64,000 nucleotides of DNA from Cupriavidus respiraculi (GCF_914271545.1 NZ_CAJZAH010000003.1:558001-622000); one strand, 5' to 3'; numbered from the stretch's first letter, positions 1 to 10,965 are shown. A program made the numbers and translations. The notes: generated by a model not told the origin, from the letters alone.

Positions 1-46
1 GTCTTCGTAAAACCGTAGAACCGCTAACTCTCACTTTTTTGGCCAA

Positions 47-259
47 ATGACGACGATCCGCCTAAAAGAAAACGAGCCCTTCGAAGTTGCGATGCGTCGC
101 TTCAAGCGCACGATCGAGAAGAACGGCTTGATCACCGAGCTGCGGGCCCGCGAGTTTTACGAGAAGCCGACGGCCGAGCGCAAGCGCAAGAAGGCCGCGG
201 CGGTGAAGCGCCACTACAAGCGCATCCGCAGCCAGATGCTGCCGAAGAAGCTCTACTGA
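47..259 (+). CDS. rpsU: 30S ribosomal protein S21
   Basis: The 70-residue product is the small basic ribosomal protein S21, which binds the 30S subunit and helps translation initiation. The start [20 protein letters not shown] and the very basic C-terminus ([19 protein letters not shown]) are diagnostic, and the length matches the family. It is the first gene of the macromolecular-synthesis operon (rpsU, yqeY, dnaG, rpoD). No clear Shine-Dalgarno sequence precedes the ATG; the upstream bases are T-rich (cttttttggccaa). A hairpin terminator follows 22 bp after the stop, so part of the transcription probably ends before yqeY. Identification is secure. Confidence 0.97.
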   Translation: MTTIRLKENEPFEVAMRRFKRTIEKNGLITELRAREFYEKPTAERKRKKAAAVKRHYKRIRSQMLPKKLY

Positions 260-281
260 TCGCGTCCCGCGTCAGCTCCCG

Positions 282-315
282 AACCCGCTGTGGGCAACGC
301 TCCGGCGGGTTTTTG
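282..315 (+). terminator. Rho-independent terminator after rpsU
   Basis: The arms AACCCGC (282-288) and GCGGGTT (305-311) form a perfect stem followed by a short T-run. It separates rpsU from yqeY, as expected for an operon in which S21 is needed in far greater amount than primase. Confidence 0.6.
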
Positions 316-371
316 CGTTGGCGCTGGTCGCCGACGGCCAACCGACTGCCAACCTCTCCCGGAAAACTGCC

Positions 372-821
372 ATGTCCCTCAAAGCCCGCATCAATGACGA
401 CATGAAGGCCGCCATGCGCGCCCGCGAATCCGAGCGCCTGGGCACGATCCGGCTGCTGCTCGCCGCCATCAAGCAGCGGGAAGTCGACGAGCGCATCGAA
501 CTGGACGACCAGGCCGTGATCGCGGTGGTGGACAAGCTGCTGAAGCAGCGCAAGGACTCCATCTCCCAGTTCCAGCAGGCCGGACGCACCGACCTGGCCG
601 ACAAGGAAGCCGCCGAAGTCGTGGTACTGCAGGCGTATATGCCGGCAGCGCTGTCGGACGCCGAGGTGGCGGAGGAAGTGCGCAAGGCCATCGCCGAGAG
701 CGGGGCGGCCGGTCCGCAGGACATGGGCAAGGTCATGGGCCTGCTCAAGCCGCGCCTGGCGGGCAAGGCCGACATGACGGCGGTCTCGGGCCAGGTGAAG
801 GCGGCGCTCGCGCCGAAATAA
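372..821 (+). CDS. yqeY: GatB/YqeY domain-containing protein
   Basis: The 149-residue protein is a stand-alone YqeY domain, related to the C-terminal tRNA-binding domain of the amidotransferase subunit GatB. Its biochemical role is not established. Recognisable segments are MSLKARINDDMKAAMRARES at the N-terminus, the IRLLLAAIKQREVDER helix and the QAYMPAALSDAE segment. I chose the ATG at 372 over the upstream in-frame TTG at 318 because it gives the usual family length of about 148 residues and the TTG lies in the T-run of the rpsU terminator. Position between rpsU and dnaG is common in proteobacteria. Confidence 0.9.
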   Translation: MSLKARINDDMKAAMRARESERLGTIRLLLAAIKQREVDERIELDDQAVIAVVDKLLKQRKDSISQFQQAGRTDLADKEAAEVVVLQAYMPAALSDAEVAEEVRKAIAESGAAGPQDMGKVMGLLKPRLAGKADMTAVSGQVKAALAPK

Positions 822-863
822 GCGCCCGGCCGGCGCCGCCGGCCAGCCAGTTCCGCGGTGCGG

Positions 864-883
864 TTGTGATACCGCAGTCACAA
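864..883. repeat. Inverted repeat TTGTGA-N8-TCACAA upstream of dnaG
   Basis: Perfect 6-bp arms (864-869 and 78-83 of the same block, that is 878-883) lie 30 bp before a probable -10 box. The half-sites resemble CRP/FNR-type sites, but the spacer is 8 rather than 6 bp, so the identity of any binding protein is open. Confidence 0.4.
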
Positions 884-912
884 ATTATCCCGGCAAGCCG
901 CGAGCTGGGCAC

Positions 913-918
913 TACAAT
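913..918 (+). promoter_or_regulatory. Probable -10 element (TACAAT) for dnaG-rpoD
   Basis: TACAAT lies 91 bp before the dnaG start in a 188-bp intergenic region. No good -35 hexamer is seen 17 bp upstream, so the promoter may need an activator; the inverted repeat at 864-883 is suitably placed. Confidence 0.4.
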
Positions 919-1009
919 GGTTCGATACCAGCCGGCTCGCAGCGCCGGCCACGCATATCTATAAGGGCCGCCAACACCGTATGGCGGCCGCTTCAGGACG
1001 GTCAAACGG

Positions 1010-2821
1010 GTGATTCCGCAATCCTTTATTCAGGACCTGCTCAACCGCGTCGATATAGTCGATGTGGTGGGCAAGTATGTGCAGCTGAAGAAGGGCGGGG
1101 CGAATTTCATGGGCTTGTGCCCGTTCCATAACGAAAAATCGCCGTCATTTACCGTCTCCCCGGCCAAGCAGTTCTACCACTGCTTCGGCTGCGGGGCGCA
1201 CGGCTCGGCCATCGGTTTCCTGATGGAGTATTCCGGCCAGTCGTATCCGGATGCGGTGCGCGAGCTGGCGCAGTCGGCCGGCCTGACCGTGCCGGAGGAG
1301 CGCGACCGGTTGCCGCCGGCCCAACGCGCGGAGCAGCAGGCTCGCACGCTGGCGCTGTCGGACGCCATGACGCGCGCCACCGAGTTCTACCGGCGGCAGT
1401 TGCGCGGCGCCCCGCAGGCCATTCAGTACCTGAAGGGGCGGGGCCTGACCGGCGAGATCGCCGCGGCGTTCGGCCTGGGCTATGCCCCGGACGACTGGCA
1501 GGGGCTGGAGGCCGTGTTCGGCAGCTATCGGGACGACACCATCGCCGGACCGCTGACCGAGGCGGGGCTGCTGATCGAGAGCGAGAAGCGCGATCCCGAC
1601 GGCAAGCCGCGCCGCTATGACCGTTTCCGGGACCGCATCATGTTCCCGATCCGCAATACCAAGGGCCAGGTCATCGGCTTTGGCGGCCGGGTGATGGGCC
1701 AGGGGGAGCCCAAGTATTTGAATTCTCCCGAAACGCCCCTGTTCAGCAAGGGCACCGAGCTATACGGATTATTCGAAGCACGGCATGCGATCCGGGAAAC
1801 CGGCTACGTTCTCGTGGTCGAAGGGTATATGGACGTGGTGGCGCTGGCGCAACTTGGGTTCGCCAATGCGGTGGCCACGCTGGGAACGGCGTGTACGCCG
1901 GTCCATGTGCAGAAGCTGTTGCGCCAGTCGGACGCCGTGGTGTTCTCGTTCGACGGCGACGCGGCGGGCCGCCGCGCGGCGCGCCGGGCGCTGGAGGCTT
2001 GCCTGCCGCACGTGGCGGACAACAAGACCATCCGCTTCCTGTTCCTGCCGGCCGAGCACGACCCGGACAGCTATGTACGGGAGGAAGGCACGGAAGCCTT
2101 CGCCGCCCAGGTGCGGGACGCCATGCCCTTGTCCCGCTTCCTGCTGCAGACGGTGACGGAAGAGCAGGACCTGCGCCAGCCCGAGGGCCGCGCGCGGGCG
2201 CAGTACGAGGCCAAGCCGCTGCTGCAGGCGATGCCCCCGGGCGGCCTGCGGCTGCAGATCGTGCGCGAGCTGGCCGAGGCGACCGGCACGACGCCGGCCG
2301 AGATCGAGGCGGTCTGCGGCCTGGCGAGCGATCCGGCGCGGGCCGGCCGGTTCGCGCAGCCGCGGCCGCGGGCCAAGCGGCAGGCGCCGACCGGCCTGGA
2401 ACAGCGGGTGCTGCAGCTGCTGATGCGCTATCCGCATCTGTCCGCGCGTCTGGACGAAGACAGCCGGGCGCTGCTGCTGGGCGAGGATGCGCCCGGTTCC
2501 GAGGTGTTCGCGCATCTCGTCGCCAGCTGCGACGACCTGCACGGCGAGGTGAACTTCGCCGCGTTCAGCGAGCACCTGGCGCAGTCGCCCTACGCGGAGT
2601 TCTACGCCAACGTGCGCGCCGCGGTGCTGCGCGAGGAAATCGAAGAGGAGCCGGCCACGCAGGAATTCGACGCGGCGGTGACCAAGTTGCTGGCGGAGCC
2701 GCTGCGGCGCGAGCTGGAGCTGGTGCAGGCCACGGTGGTGAACGGCACGGCGGATGAGGAGGCGAAGGCACGTCTGCGCTGGCTGGTCACCGAGATCAAC
2801 CGGCGCCGGCAGATCGGCTGA
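1010..2821 (+). CDS. dnaG: DNA primase
   Basis: The 603-residue primase makes RNA primers for chromosome replication. The N-terminal zinc-binding domain has C37, H40, C58 and C61 (CPFH ... CFGC). The catalytic core carries the TOPRIM signatures VVEGYMDVV near residue 270 and DGDAAGR near 315. The C-terminal third is the DnaB helicase-interaction region. The start is GTG at 1010, giving MIPQSFIQDLLNRVDIVDVV, the standard primase N-terminus. It lies between yqeY and rpoD; 211 bp separate it from the rpoD start and contain a separate rpoD promoter. Length is slightly above the E. coli enzyme (581 residues). Confidence 0.97.
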   Translation: MIPQSFIQDLLNRVDIVDVVGKYVQLKKGGANFMGLCPFHNEKSPSFTVSPAKQFYHCFGCGAHGSAIGFLMEYSGQSYPDAVRELAQSAGLTVPEERDRLPPAQRAEQQARTLALSDAMTRATEFYRRQLRGAPQAIQYLKGRGLTGEIAAAFGLGYAPDDWQGLEAVFGSYRDDTIAGPLTEAGLLIESEKRDPDGKPRRYDRFRDRIMFPIRNTKGQVIGFGGRVMGQGEPKYLNSPETPLFSKGTELYGLFEARHAIRETGYVLVVEGYMDVVALAQLGFANAVATLGTACTPVHVQKLLRQSDAVVFSFDGDAAGRRAARRALEACLPHVADNKTIRFLFLPAEHDPDSYVREEGTEAFAAQVRDAMPLSRFLLQTVTEEQDLRQPEGRARAQYEAKPLLQAMPPGGLRLQIVRELAEATGTTPAEIEAVCGLASDPARAGRFAQPRPRAKRQAPTGLEQRVLQLLMRYPHLSARLDEDSRALLLGEDAPGSEVFAHLVASCDDLHGEVNFAAFSEHLAQSPYAEFYANVRAAVLREEIEEEPATQEFDAAVTKLLAEPLRRELELVQATVVNGTADEEAKARLRWLVTEINRRRQIG

Positions 2822-2923
2822 AAGCCGGTCGAAAGCGCCGTCGCGCATGGTGTGCGGCAAGCGCTGCCGCAGGGAAGGAATCAGTGGGGCGAGCCCGGGA
2901 AACCGGCTTAAGCCTTGATTTTT

Positions 2924-2942
2924 CAGGTGAAAACCTCACCTG
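2924..2942. repeat. Inverted repeat in the rpoD upstream region
   Basis: CAGGTGA (2924-2930) and TCACCTG (2936-2942) form perfect 7-bp arms around a 5-base spacer, 26 bp upstream of the rpoD -10 element. There is no T-run, so it looks more like an operator or a mild attenuating hairpin than a terminator for dnaG. Confidence 0.4.
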
Positions 2943-2967
2943 TCAGGAAAGCCGGCTGTTGGTTACG

Positions 2968-2976
2968 TGCTACAAT
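2968..2976 (+). promoter_or_regulatory. Extended -10 promoter for rpoD (TGCTACAAT)
   Basis: TG-C-TACAAT is a textbook extended -10 element, which tolerates a poor -35 region. Initiation about 7 bp downstream would leave a leader of about 50 nt before the rpoD ATG at 3033. It also excludes the upstream in-frame TTG at 2967 as a start. Confidence 0.5.
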
Positions 2977-3032
2977 TGCCGGTTTGGATTGCGAAATCTT
3001 TCTCTCCAGTTCTGGTGAAAGTGAGCGTGCCA

Positions 3033-5603
<2,571 letters not shown>

Positions 5604-5622
5604 TTCTGGCTGACGCTTCCAC

Positions 5623-5701
<79 letters not shown>

Positions 5702-5710
5702 CACGCGGGC

Positions 5711-5746
5711 AAAAGGGGTTACGACGATTCGTAACCCCTTTTTTTT
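5711..5746 (+). terminator. Strong Rho-independent terminator after rpoD/tRNA
   Basis: Arms AAAAGGGGTTAC (5711-5722) and GTAACCCCTTTT (5731-5742) are perfectly complementary over 12 bp and run into an eight-T tract. It ends the macromolecular-synthesis operon. Confidence 0.9.
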
Positions 5747-5907
5747 GTCCCGGCGTGCCGCGATGGTGCGCTCCGCCGCAACGGCATCCCCCGCCAGTGC
5801 GCGCGTCCAGGGACCAAAGTCCAACGCCAATCCGTTTGCCTCGTCCGCGCGGAGCTACCAAACTGTAGCGATACAGCATCTTCGTTCCGACCTTCGCGGG
5901 GGCCGCC

Positions 5908-6792
5908 ATGAGCAAATCGAAGCGACGCAAGTCATCGGAAGAGGCGACGGCCGGAGCGGGCGCGACGCTTGATCGCAATGGCGATGCCGGCCGCCATGCC
6001 GGCGCCGGCGTGGCGAGGCCGCGCATGTCCGGCAAGGAATATGAGGAGGCATTGCGCAAGCTGCATGTGGAACTGGTGACGCTGCAGGAATGGGTCGTCA
6101 GGACCGGCGCCAAGATCTGCATCGTGTTCGAAGGGCGCGACGGCGCGGGAAAGGGCGGCACCATCAAGGCGCTGACCGAACGGGTCAGTCCGCGCGTGTT
6201 CCGTGTCGTGGCGCTGCCCGCGCCTACCGACCGCGAGAAAAGCCAGATGTATTTCCAGCGTTACCTGCCGCACCTGCCGGCGGCGGGCGAAGTCGTCATC
6301 TTCGACCGCAGCTGGTACAACCGGGCCGGCGTGGAGCGCGTCATGGGCTTCTGTTCGGAGGAAGACGCGGCACGCTTCCTGGAGGCGGTGCCGCTGGTGG
6401 AGCGCGCCATCGTCTCGTCCGGGATCGTGCTGATCAAGTACTGGCTGGAGGTCAGCCAGGAGGAGCAGACGAAACGGCTCGAGGCGCGCATCCATGACGG
6501 TCGCAAGCTGTGGAAGCTGACCGGGATGGACCTGAAGTCGTACAGCCGCTGGTACGACTATTCGCGCGCGCGCGACGACATGTTCGAGGCCACCGACACG
6601 CCGGACACGCCCTGGCATGTCGCCGATTCGAACGACAAGCGGCGTGCCCGCCTGAACATCATCAGCGACCTGCTGGGCCGAATCCCCTACGAAAAACTGC
6701 CGCGCAAGACGCCGGAGCTGCCGGCCCGCCAGAAGCGAGGGGACTATCGCGAGCCGGACCACCCGTTCCGCTATATCGCGCAGCGGTATTGA
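5908..6792 (+). CDS. ppk2: Polyphosphate kinase 2
   Basis: The 294-residue enzyme belongs to the PPK2 family, which transfers phosphate between inorganic polyphosphate and nucleoside (di)phosphates. The Walker A motif GRDGAGKGG is at residues 76-84 and the Walker B/lid segment IFDRSWYNRAGVERVMGF at about 129-147, both hallmarks of single-domain PPK2. The C-terminal part contains the conserved DMFEATDTPDTPWHVADSNDKRRARLN stretch (quoted in part as TPWHVADSNDK). The first 40 residues are a variable basic/Ala-rich tail. It stands alone between the rpoD terminator and a convergent small membrane gene. Substrate preference (ADP, AMP or GDP) cannot be read from the sequence. Confidence 0.93.
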   Translation: MSKSKRRKSSEEATAGAGATLDRNGDAGRHAGAGVARPRMSGKEYEEALRKLHVELVTLQEWVVRTGAKICIVFEGRDGAGKGGTIKALTERVSPRVFRVVALPAPTDREKSQMYFQRYLPHLPAAGEVVIFDRSWYNRAGVERVMGFCSEEDAARFLEAVPLVERAIVSSGIVLIKYWLEVSQEEQTKRLEARIHDGRKLWKLTGMDLKSYSRWYDYSRARDDMFEATDTPDTPWHVADSNDKRRARLNIISDLLGRIPYEKLPRKTPELPARQKRGDYREPDHPFRYIAQRY

Positions 6793-6799
6793 GCGCGCA

Positions 6800-7081
6800 C
6801 TACGTCCCGAGGCGGCGCGAGCTGCGGTAGTGCGCGATGCCGACCAGCACGGCGCCGGCCAGGAACACCAGCAGGCAGCCCCACAGCCATTGGTGGGCCA
6901 CGATGTTGATCCAGTAGCCGGTGGGGCTGTCGGCGCGGATCAACTGCACCTGCAAACCGTACAGCGCGAAGTTGATCAGGTGATGCGGCTCGGGAATATT
7001 GCCGACGGGATCGGAGAACAGCAGGCCGAGCGCCGCCAGCCAGAAGGCTGCGATCATCAGTCGGATGCCGGCTTTGCGCAT
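6800..7081 (-). CDS. Small two-helix membrane protein, unknown function
   Basis: The 93-residue product has two hydrophobic segments, about residues 5-22 (IRLMIAAFWLAALGLLF) and 62-81 (WLWGCLLVFLAGAVLVGIA), separated by a polar loop, and a short basic tail. The start at 7081 is favoured over an in-frame ATG ten codons upstream because GGGAG lies 5 nt before it. It is convergent with ppk2, with 7 bp between the two stops. I do not recognise a family; function is unknown. Confidence 0.65.
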   Translation of the reverse strand: MRKAGIRLMIAAFWLAALGLLFSDPVGNIPEPHHLINFALYGLQVQLIRADSPTGYWINIVAHQWLWGCLLVFLAGAVLVGIAHYRSSRRLGT

Positions 7082-7150
7082 GGTCGCTCCCAAGCCGCGT
7101 GCGTGCCGCACTTGCCTCGATCATTGGGCGCGGCCGTGGCCCGCGCAATT

Positions 7151-7162
7151 GGACCAAGGTCC
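7151..7162. promoter_or_regulatory. GGACC-AA-GGTCC palindrome, site 1
   Basis: GGACCAAGGTCC is a 12-bp palindrome (5-bp arms, 2-bp centre) 131 bp upstream of the DUF3300 gene. The wider 18-bp CAATTGGACCAAGGTCCC (7146-7163) recurs exactly, inverted, at 11437-11454. See the sites at 10966 and 11438. It is most likely an operator. Confidence 0.65.
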
Positions 7163-7293
7163 CATCCGCCGCCACGCGCCCCCGCGCGGAACCGCGCCCA
7201 AAGGCCAATACCAAACGCGGCCGGCGAATCCACAATGAACTGGCCTGCGGCAAACGCGGCATTGCAGCCGGTTCGGCGGAAATGGAGGCGGCC

Positions 7294-8757
7294 ATGGCCC
7301 GATGGCTCGAACGCCTGATGTCCTGCGTGCGCATGCTCGCGGCGGCGGGATGTCTGGCCATGCCAGCCGTGCCGGGGGCCCAGACTTCGGCGCCGGCGGC
7401 GGCGCCCACGTTCCGGCCCGAGGAGATCGAGGCGCTGGTGGCGCCGATCGCACTGTATCCGGACACGGTGCTGTCGCAGGTGCTGATGGCCTCCACCTAC
7501 CCGCTGGAGATCGTCTACGCCGCGCGCTGGCTCAAGGCCAATCCCAACACGAAGGGCGAAGCGGCGGTCAAGGCGGTGGAGAACCAGCCGTGGGACGTCA
7601 GCGTGAAGTCGCTGGTGGCGTTCCCCCAGGTGCTCGAACCGATGAGCGACAAGCTGGACTGGACCCAGAAGCTCGGCGACGCCTTCCTCGCGCAGGAGAA
7701 GGACGTGCTGGCCGCGGTACAACGCCTGCGCGCGCGGGCGCGTGACGCCGGCAACCTGCAATCGAACGAACAGCAAAAGGTATCGGTGAAGGCGACGCCG
7801 CCTGCGCAGGGCACGTCCGGGCCGCCCCCGCCGCCGCAGACCATCGTGATCGAGTCCGCGAATCCGCAGGTCATCTACGTGCCCGCCTACAACCCGACGG
7901 TGGTCTATGGCGCCTGGGGTTATCCCAGTTATCCACCGTACTACTGGCCGCCGTATCCGGCCTACTATCCCGGCGCCGCGCTGGCGACAGGGCTGGCATG
8001 GGGCATCGGGTTCGCGGCCGCGGGCGCCATCTTCGGCGACTGCAACTGGGGCGGCGGCGATGTGAATATCGATATCGACCGGGCGACCAATATCGACCGC
8101 AGCTTCGATCGCACCAAGGTGCAGGGCGGCAACAAGTGGCAGCACGATGCGAAGCACAGGCAGGGGGTGGCCTATCGGGACAATGCCTCGCGAGAGCGCT
8201 TTTCCAGCAACGTGGGCGGCGCGGACCGGCGCAGCGACTATCGCGGGCGCGAGGGCGGTGGCGAGCGGGCTGGCGTATCGGATCGCGCCGCGGACCGCGA
8301 GGGCCGGGCAGATCGCGCGGGAGGGGACAGGCAGGCCGGCGACCGCCAGGCCGGGACGCGCCAGGTGTCGGACCGGCAGGCGGGAGACCGGCAGGCGCCA
8401 GACCGGCAGGTCGGCGATCGCCAGAGCGGCGGCAGGGAGGGCCTGGGCGATGGCGCCGGCCGCACGGCCGCCGCGGGCGACCGCTCGCACGGCGGCGGCC
8501 GGGACAACGCGTTCCAGGGCGTGGGCAGCGGCCAGAGCGCCCAGCGCGACATCGACCGCGGCCGCGCCAGCACGCAGTCGGCGAGCCTGCACAGCGGCGG
8601 CCGCGGCGGCGGCGACTTCGGTGGCGGCGGCGGGCGCTCCGGCGGCGGCTTCAGCGGCGGTGGCGGGCATGGAGGCGGCTTCAGTGCCGGCGGCCGGGGC
8701 GGCGGCGGCGGTTTCGGCGGTGGCCGGGGCGGCGGTCGCGGCGGCGGCAGGCGTTGA
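7294..8757 (+). CDS. DUF3300 domain-containing exported protein
   Basis: The 487-residue protein begins with a signal-peptide-like segment (MLAAAGCLAMPAVPGAQ) and then a DUF3300 domain of about 250 residues, recognised by IEALVAPIALYPDTVLSQVL, SLVAFPQVLEPMSDKLDW and the Pro/Tyr-rich YVPAYNPTVVYG. Its second half is low complexity: Arg/Asp/Gln repeats (units like DRQAG) around 8320-8430 and a Gly/Arg tail. Start 7294 is chosen because GGAGG is ideally spaced upstream; ATG 7282 and longer extensions are possible. DUF3300 has no known enzymatic role. It pairs with the DUF2950 gene 12 bp downstream and has a GGACC-WW-GGTCC site upstream. Envelope location is inferred. Confidence 0.85.
   Translation: MARWLERLMSCVRMLAAAGCLAMPAVPGAQTSAPAAAPTFRPEEIEALVAPIALYPDTVLSQVLMASTYPLEIVYAARWLKANPNTKGEAAVKAVENQPWDVSVKSLVAFPQVLEPMSDKLDWTQKLGDAFLAQEKDVLAAVQRLRARARDAGNLQSNEQQKVSVKATPPAQGTSGPPPPPQTIVIESANPQVIYVPAYNPTVVYGAWGYPSYPPYYWPPYPAYYPGAALATGLAWGIGFAAAGAIFGDCNWGGGDVNIDIDRATNIDRSFDRTKVQGGNKWQHDAKHRQGVAYRDNASRERFSSNVGGADRRSDYRGREGGGERAGVSDRAADREGRADRAGGDRQAGDRQAGTRQVSDRQAGDRQAPDRQVGDRQSGGREGLGDGAGRTAAAGDRSHGGGRDNAFQGVGSGQSAQRDIDRGRASTQSASLHSGGRGGGDFGGGGGRSGGGFSGGGGHGGGFSAGGRGGGGGFGGGRGGGRGGGRR
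8320..8430 (+). repeat. Degenerate DRQ(A/V)G codon repeats in the DUF3300 gene
   Basis: About eight copies of a 12-15-bp unit of the gaccggcaggcg type encode GDRQAG/TRQVS/DRQAP/DRQVG peptides. They form a hydrophilic, charged, probably disordered linker before the Gly-rich tail. Confidence 0.7.
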
Positions 8758-8769
8758 CAAGGAGGCAGC

Positions 8770-9666
8770 ATGACGTCGCGATCGTTCGGGGCGAAGCCCA
8801 TGACCGCAGCCATGGCGCTGGCCGTATCGGCCGGAGCCTGGGCGGCCGCCGCGCAGGAACACTTTGCCTCGCCGCAGGCCGCCATGCAGGCATTTGGCGA
8901 CGCGGTGGCGACGAGCGACGAGGACGCGCTGCGCGCGATTCTCGGCAGCGATTACCGCCGCCTGATCCCGCCGGTCGGCGCCGAGGCGCGCTATCGCTTT
9001 CTCGGCGCCTGGAGCGAGGCGCGCACGGTGCGGCCCGATGGCGACAGCCGGGCCTATATCGCGGTGGGCCACGATGGCTGGACGCTGCCGATTCCGCTGG
9101 CGAAGTCGGCGCAGGGCTGGACGTTCGACGTGCCGGAGGGAGTGCGCGAGATGCGGCTGCGCCGTATCGGCCGCAACGAGCTGGCGGTGATGCAGACCAT
9201 GCTGGCGATCTACGACGCGCAGCGCGAATACGCGAGCGTGGACCGCGACGGCGACGGCGTACTGGCCTACGCCGGCAGGCTGTCCAGCGCGCCGGGCAAG
9301 CGCGACGGCCTGTACTGGCCGACGCGCGGCGACGAGCCTGAAAGCCCGCTCGGCCCGGCGTTTCTCGCGGCGGGCCGCGGCAATGCCACGCAGCAGGGCT
9401 ACCACGGTTACCACTATAAGCTGCTGACCGCGCAGGGCCCGCACGCGCCGGGCGGGGAGTACGACTACGTCGTCCGCGGCCAGCTGTTCGGCGGCTTTGC
9501 CGTCGTGGCTTGGCCTGCGCGGTACGGCGACTCCGGTGTGAAAAGTTTTTTGATCAGCCATGAAGGCCAGCTGTATGAGGCCGACCTTGGCCCGCAGAGC
9601 GCGGCGCGCGCTGCCGCGATGCGCCGTTTCGATCCCGGCCCGGGCTGGAGCCGCATCACGCCGTGA
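8770..9666 (+). CDS. DUF2950 domain-containing exported protein
   Basis: The 298-residue protein has a signal sequence (MALAVSAGAWAAAAQEHF, mature end after about residue 28) and then a DUF2950 domain, recognised by FASPQAAMQAFGDAVATSDE, PLGPAFLAAG, the YHGYHYKLLTAQGPHAPGG block and FAVVAWPARYGDSGVKSFLI. The family has no assigned biochemical function. It follows the DUF3300 gene by 12 bp with GGAGG in the spacer, so the two are co-transcribed; this DUF3300-DUF2950 pairing is common in proteobacteria. Export to the periplasm is inferred from the leader. Confidence 0.87.
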   Translation: MTSRSFGAKPMTAAMALAVSAGAWAAAAQEHFASPQAAMQAFGDAVATSDEDALRAILGSDYRRLIPPVGAEARYRFLGAWSEARTVRPDGDSRAYIAVGHDGWTLPIPLAKSAQGWTFDVPEGVREMRLRRIGRNELAVMQTMLAIYDAQREYASVDRDGDGVLAYAGRLSSAPGKRDGLYWPTRGDEPESPLGPAFLAAGRGNATQQGYHGYHYKLLTAQGPHAPGGEYDYVVRGQLFGGFAVVAWPARYGDSGVKSFLISHEGQLYEADLGPQSAARAAAMRRFDPGPGWSRITP

Positions 9667-9966
9667 GGCCGGCGGCCGGGCGCGATGCGGCGAAGTTTGC
9701 ATTTGTGCGCTGCGCCCACTACTGTGAACAGCGAACATCGCCGGATATCGACGGTGGCGGAATGGCGCGGCCCTCGTCGTGGCGTTGCTTCGCCGCTGCG
9801 CGACGCAACGCGCGGGATACCCGGCATCATCCCAGGGGGAATGCCATGTTTCGTCGCTCACTGACGTCCGTGCCGGCTGCACCCGCGTCGGGCGCCCCCG
9901 CGCCCGGCTGTACCGCCATCTTCCGCTGCGCTGGATCGTCTCTGGCCGCGTAGCGCGAGACCCGCG
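9667..9966. other. Intergenic stretch between DUF2950 gene and histidine kinase
   Basis: No convincing gene lies here. A 35-codon reading frame (9846-9953) has an AGGGGGA sequence 5 nt before its ATG and ends 13 nt before the kinase start. Its Pro/Ala composition gives no family signal, so it is noted only as a possible leader peptide. Confidence 0.4.
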
Positions 9967-10908
9967 ATGGGGCGCTCCCTGTCGTCTCGCATCGTACTGG
10001 GCGCATGCTGCCTGCTCGGTGCCATCTCGGTCCTGACCGCGGGACGCGCGCTGCTCCGCGCCGGCGATGATGCCCCGCGCAGCGGCCTGCGCCGCCGTCC
10101 GCCTGCGCATCCGCAGGGCAATGACGACTATGCCTCGCTGAGCCGCGTCTCGCGGCTCTCCAGCATGGCGGAGCTGGCCGGCTCGCTTGCCCACGAACTC
10201 AACCAGCCGCTCACCGCCATCGTCAGCAATGCCCAGGCCGCCCGCCGGTACCTGGAGGCCGATGTCCTGGACATGGACGAGCTGCGCGAGATCGTCAAGG
10301 ACGTTTCCGACGAAGCGTGCCGCGCCAGCGCCACGGTGCGCCAGATTCGCGCGCTGATCAACGGCGAGTCGCCGGCGCTGGCACCGCTGGATGTCGTGGC
10401 GGTGATCGACGACGTGCTGTCGCTGGTGCGCGGTAACGCGCTGGGGCGAGGCATCGCGCTTGCGCGCGAGGTGACGGCGCCGCTGCCGCGCGTCAATGGC
10501 GATGCGGTGCAGCTCCAGCAATTGCTCCTGAACGTGCTACTCAACGCCTTCGACGCCGTGGACAGCAGCGGCCTGGCGGCGGGGACGCCCCGCGAGGTCA
10601 AGGTGCGGGCCGACGCCCACGGCGGCATGGTGCGCATTTCGGTGCGCGATACCGGTAAGGGCGTGGCGCCCGGCGACCTGGAGACCATCTTCGAGCCCTT
10701 CGTCACGTCCAGGCCGCAGGGCATGGGCCTCGGGCTCTCCATCAGCCGCTCCATCGCGGCCCGCCATGGGGGCACGCTGCAGGCGCGGAAAAACGCAGAC
10801 CGCGGCATGACGTTTGTGTTTTCGCTGCCTGAGGAAGGCATGCCCGCCCGGCGCGCCACGCCTGGGCCTCTGGACAGGCTGCTCACGCAGCGGTCGCTGC
10901 ACGGCTGA
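9967..10908 (+). CDS. Sensor-less histidine kinase (HisKA/HATPase_c)
   Basis: The 313-residue protein has one hydrophobic helix at residues 8-26 (RIVLGACCLLGAISVLTAG), a short linker, and then a complete kinase core. The H-box is SLAHELNQPL with H76, typical of the DctB/FixL-like class. The ATPase domain shows the N-box (LLLNVLLNAFDAV), the G1 box DTGKGVAP and the G2 box GMGLGLSISRSIA. No PAS, HAMP or periplasmic sensor domain fits in the 60 residues before the H-box. The likely partner is the receiver-only regulator at 11060, after a 151-bp gap. What it senses cannot be inferred. Confidence 0.87.
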   Translation: MGRSLSSRIVLGACCLLGAISVLTAGRALLRAGDDAPRSGLRRRPPAHPQGNDDYASLSRVSRLSSMAELAGSLAHELNQPLTAIVSNAQAARRYLEADVLDMDELREIVKDVSDEACRASATVRQIRALINGESPALAPLDVVAVIDDVLSLVRGNALGRGIALAREVTAPLPRVNGDAVQLQQLLLNVLLNAFDAVDSSGLAAGTPREVKVRADAHGGMVRISVRDTGKGVAPGDLETIFEPFVTSRPQGMGLGLSISRSIAARHGGTLQARKNADRGMTFVFSLPEEGMPARRATPGPLDRLLTQRSLHG

Positions 10909-10965
10909 GGCGCCACTGCAACGCGGCGATCGCACGACGCCGCGCATCCTTTGCCGCTCCCTCAG

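Noticed and set aside
132-881. Long antisense reading frame opposite rpsU/yqeY
   Set aside because: It is a shadow of the GC-rich coding frame on the other strand, with an Arg/His/Ala-rich composition and no start signal. The same applies to the many long antisense frames, for example 3081-5558, 7057-10521 and 12361-16137.
864-883. CRP/FNR binding site
   Set aside because: The half-sites TTGTGA/TCACAA are right but the 8-bp spacer is not the 6 bp (CRP) or 4 bp (FNR) required, so I list it only as an inverted repeat.
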